DNA of 6,121 nucleotides from CAYMST01 sp964393115 (GTDB lineage Bacteria; Bacteroidota; Bacteroidia; Cytophagales; Cyclobacteriaceae). The DNA is taken from assembly GCA_964393115.1 (NCBI GenBank), contig CAYMST010000282.1:1-6121 (forward strand), given 5' to 3'. Below, one piece after another: positions 6,113-6,121 of the stretch (the stretch's first letter is position 1; every line of letters starts with the position of its first letter). The position numbers were made by a program, and so were the translations under genes. The notes below the pieces were generated by a model that was given only the letters and a program-made list of their open reading frames with translations, ran no database searches and was not told the DNA's origin.

Positions 6113-6121
6113 CGTTGATTT

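Overview
The window looks like chromosomal DNA from a member of the Bacteroidota, probably a marine or environmental Cytophagia- or Flavobacteriia-like organism. The strongest evidence is the C-terminal tail of the large protein, which matches the type A sorting domain of the type IX secretion system (T9SS), a system confined to that phylum. A lipoprotein whose mature end starts Cys-Asp-Asp-Asp-Asp, as in surface-exposed Bacteroidota lipoproteins, and the AT-leaning spacers agree with this.

Region 1 (1-4037, + strand) is one very large secreted protein whose 5' end lies outside the window. The reading frame is open to base 3, so the ATG at 60 is probably internal. The domain order is DJ-1/PfpI-like (glutamine-amidotransferase fold, nucleophile elbow intact), ThuA-like (a second fold of the same class), PKD, right-handed parallel beta-helix of pectate-lyase type ending in a SPALDAG...DVGAFE module, a Glu/Ser/Asp-rich tandem-repeat linker, and the T9SS sorting domain. 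It reads as a cell-surface or extracellular protein acting on, or binding, polysaccharide. No substrate can be assigned.

Region 2 (4038-4520) has no convincing gene. It holds an imperfect palindromic element around 4151-4228, a small hairpin, a strong intrinsic terminator (4304-4336) some 265 bases after the large gene, and a 16-codon mini-ORF behind a perfect Shine-Dalgarno-like sequence.

Region 3 (4521-5033, + strand) encodes a small CAP/SCP (YkwD-like) domain lipoprotein, probably anchored in the outer membrane. Region 4 (5034-5472) is intergenic. It has a coding-like stretch on the minus strand that may be a gene remnant, and a terminator-like hairpin serving the next gene. Region 5 (5473-6054, - strand) encodes a TetR/AcrR-family repressor. 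A hairpin flanked by A and T runs (6087-6112) separates it from whatever lies beyond the right edge.

The three genes do not form an operon. The large protein and the CAP lipoprotein point the same way but have a terminator between them, and the TetR gene converges on them. The first two are both predicted to act outside the cell. Nothing in the window shows what the TetR protein controls. The most unusual item is the fusion of two amidotransferase-fold domains to a PKD/beta-helix module and a T9SS signal.
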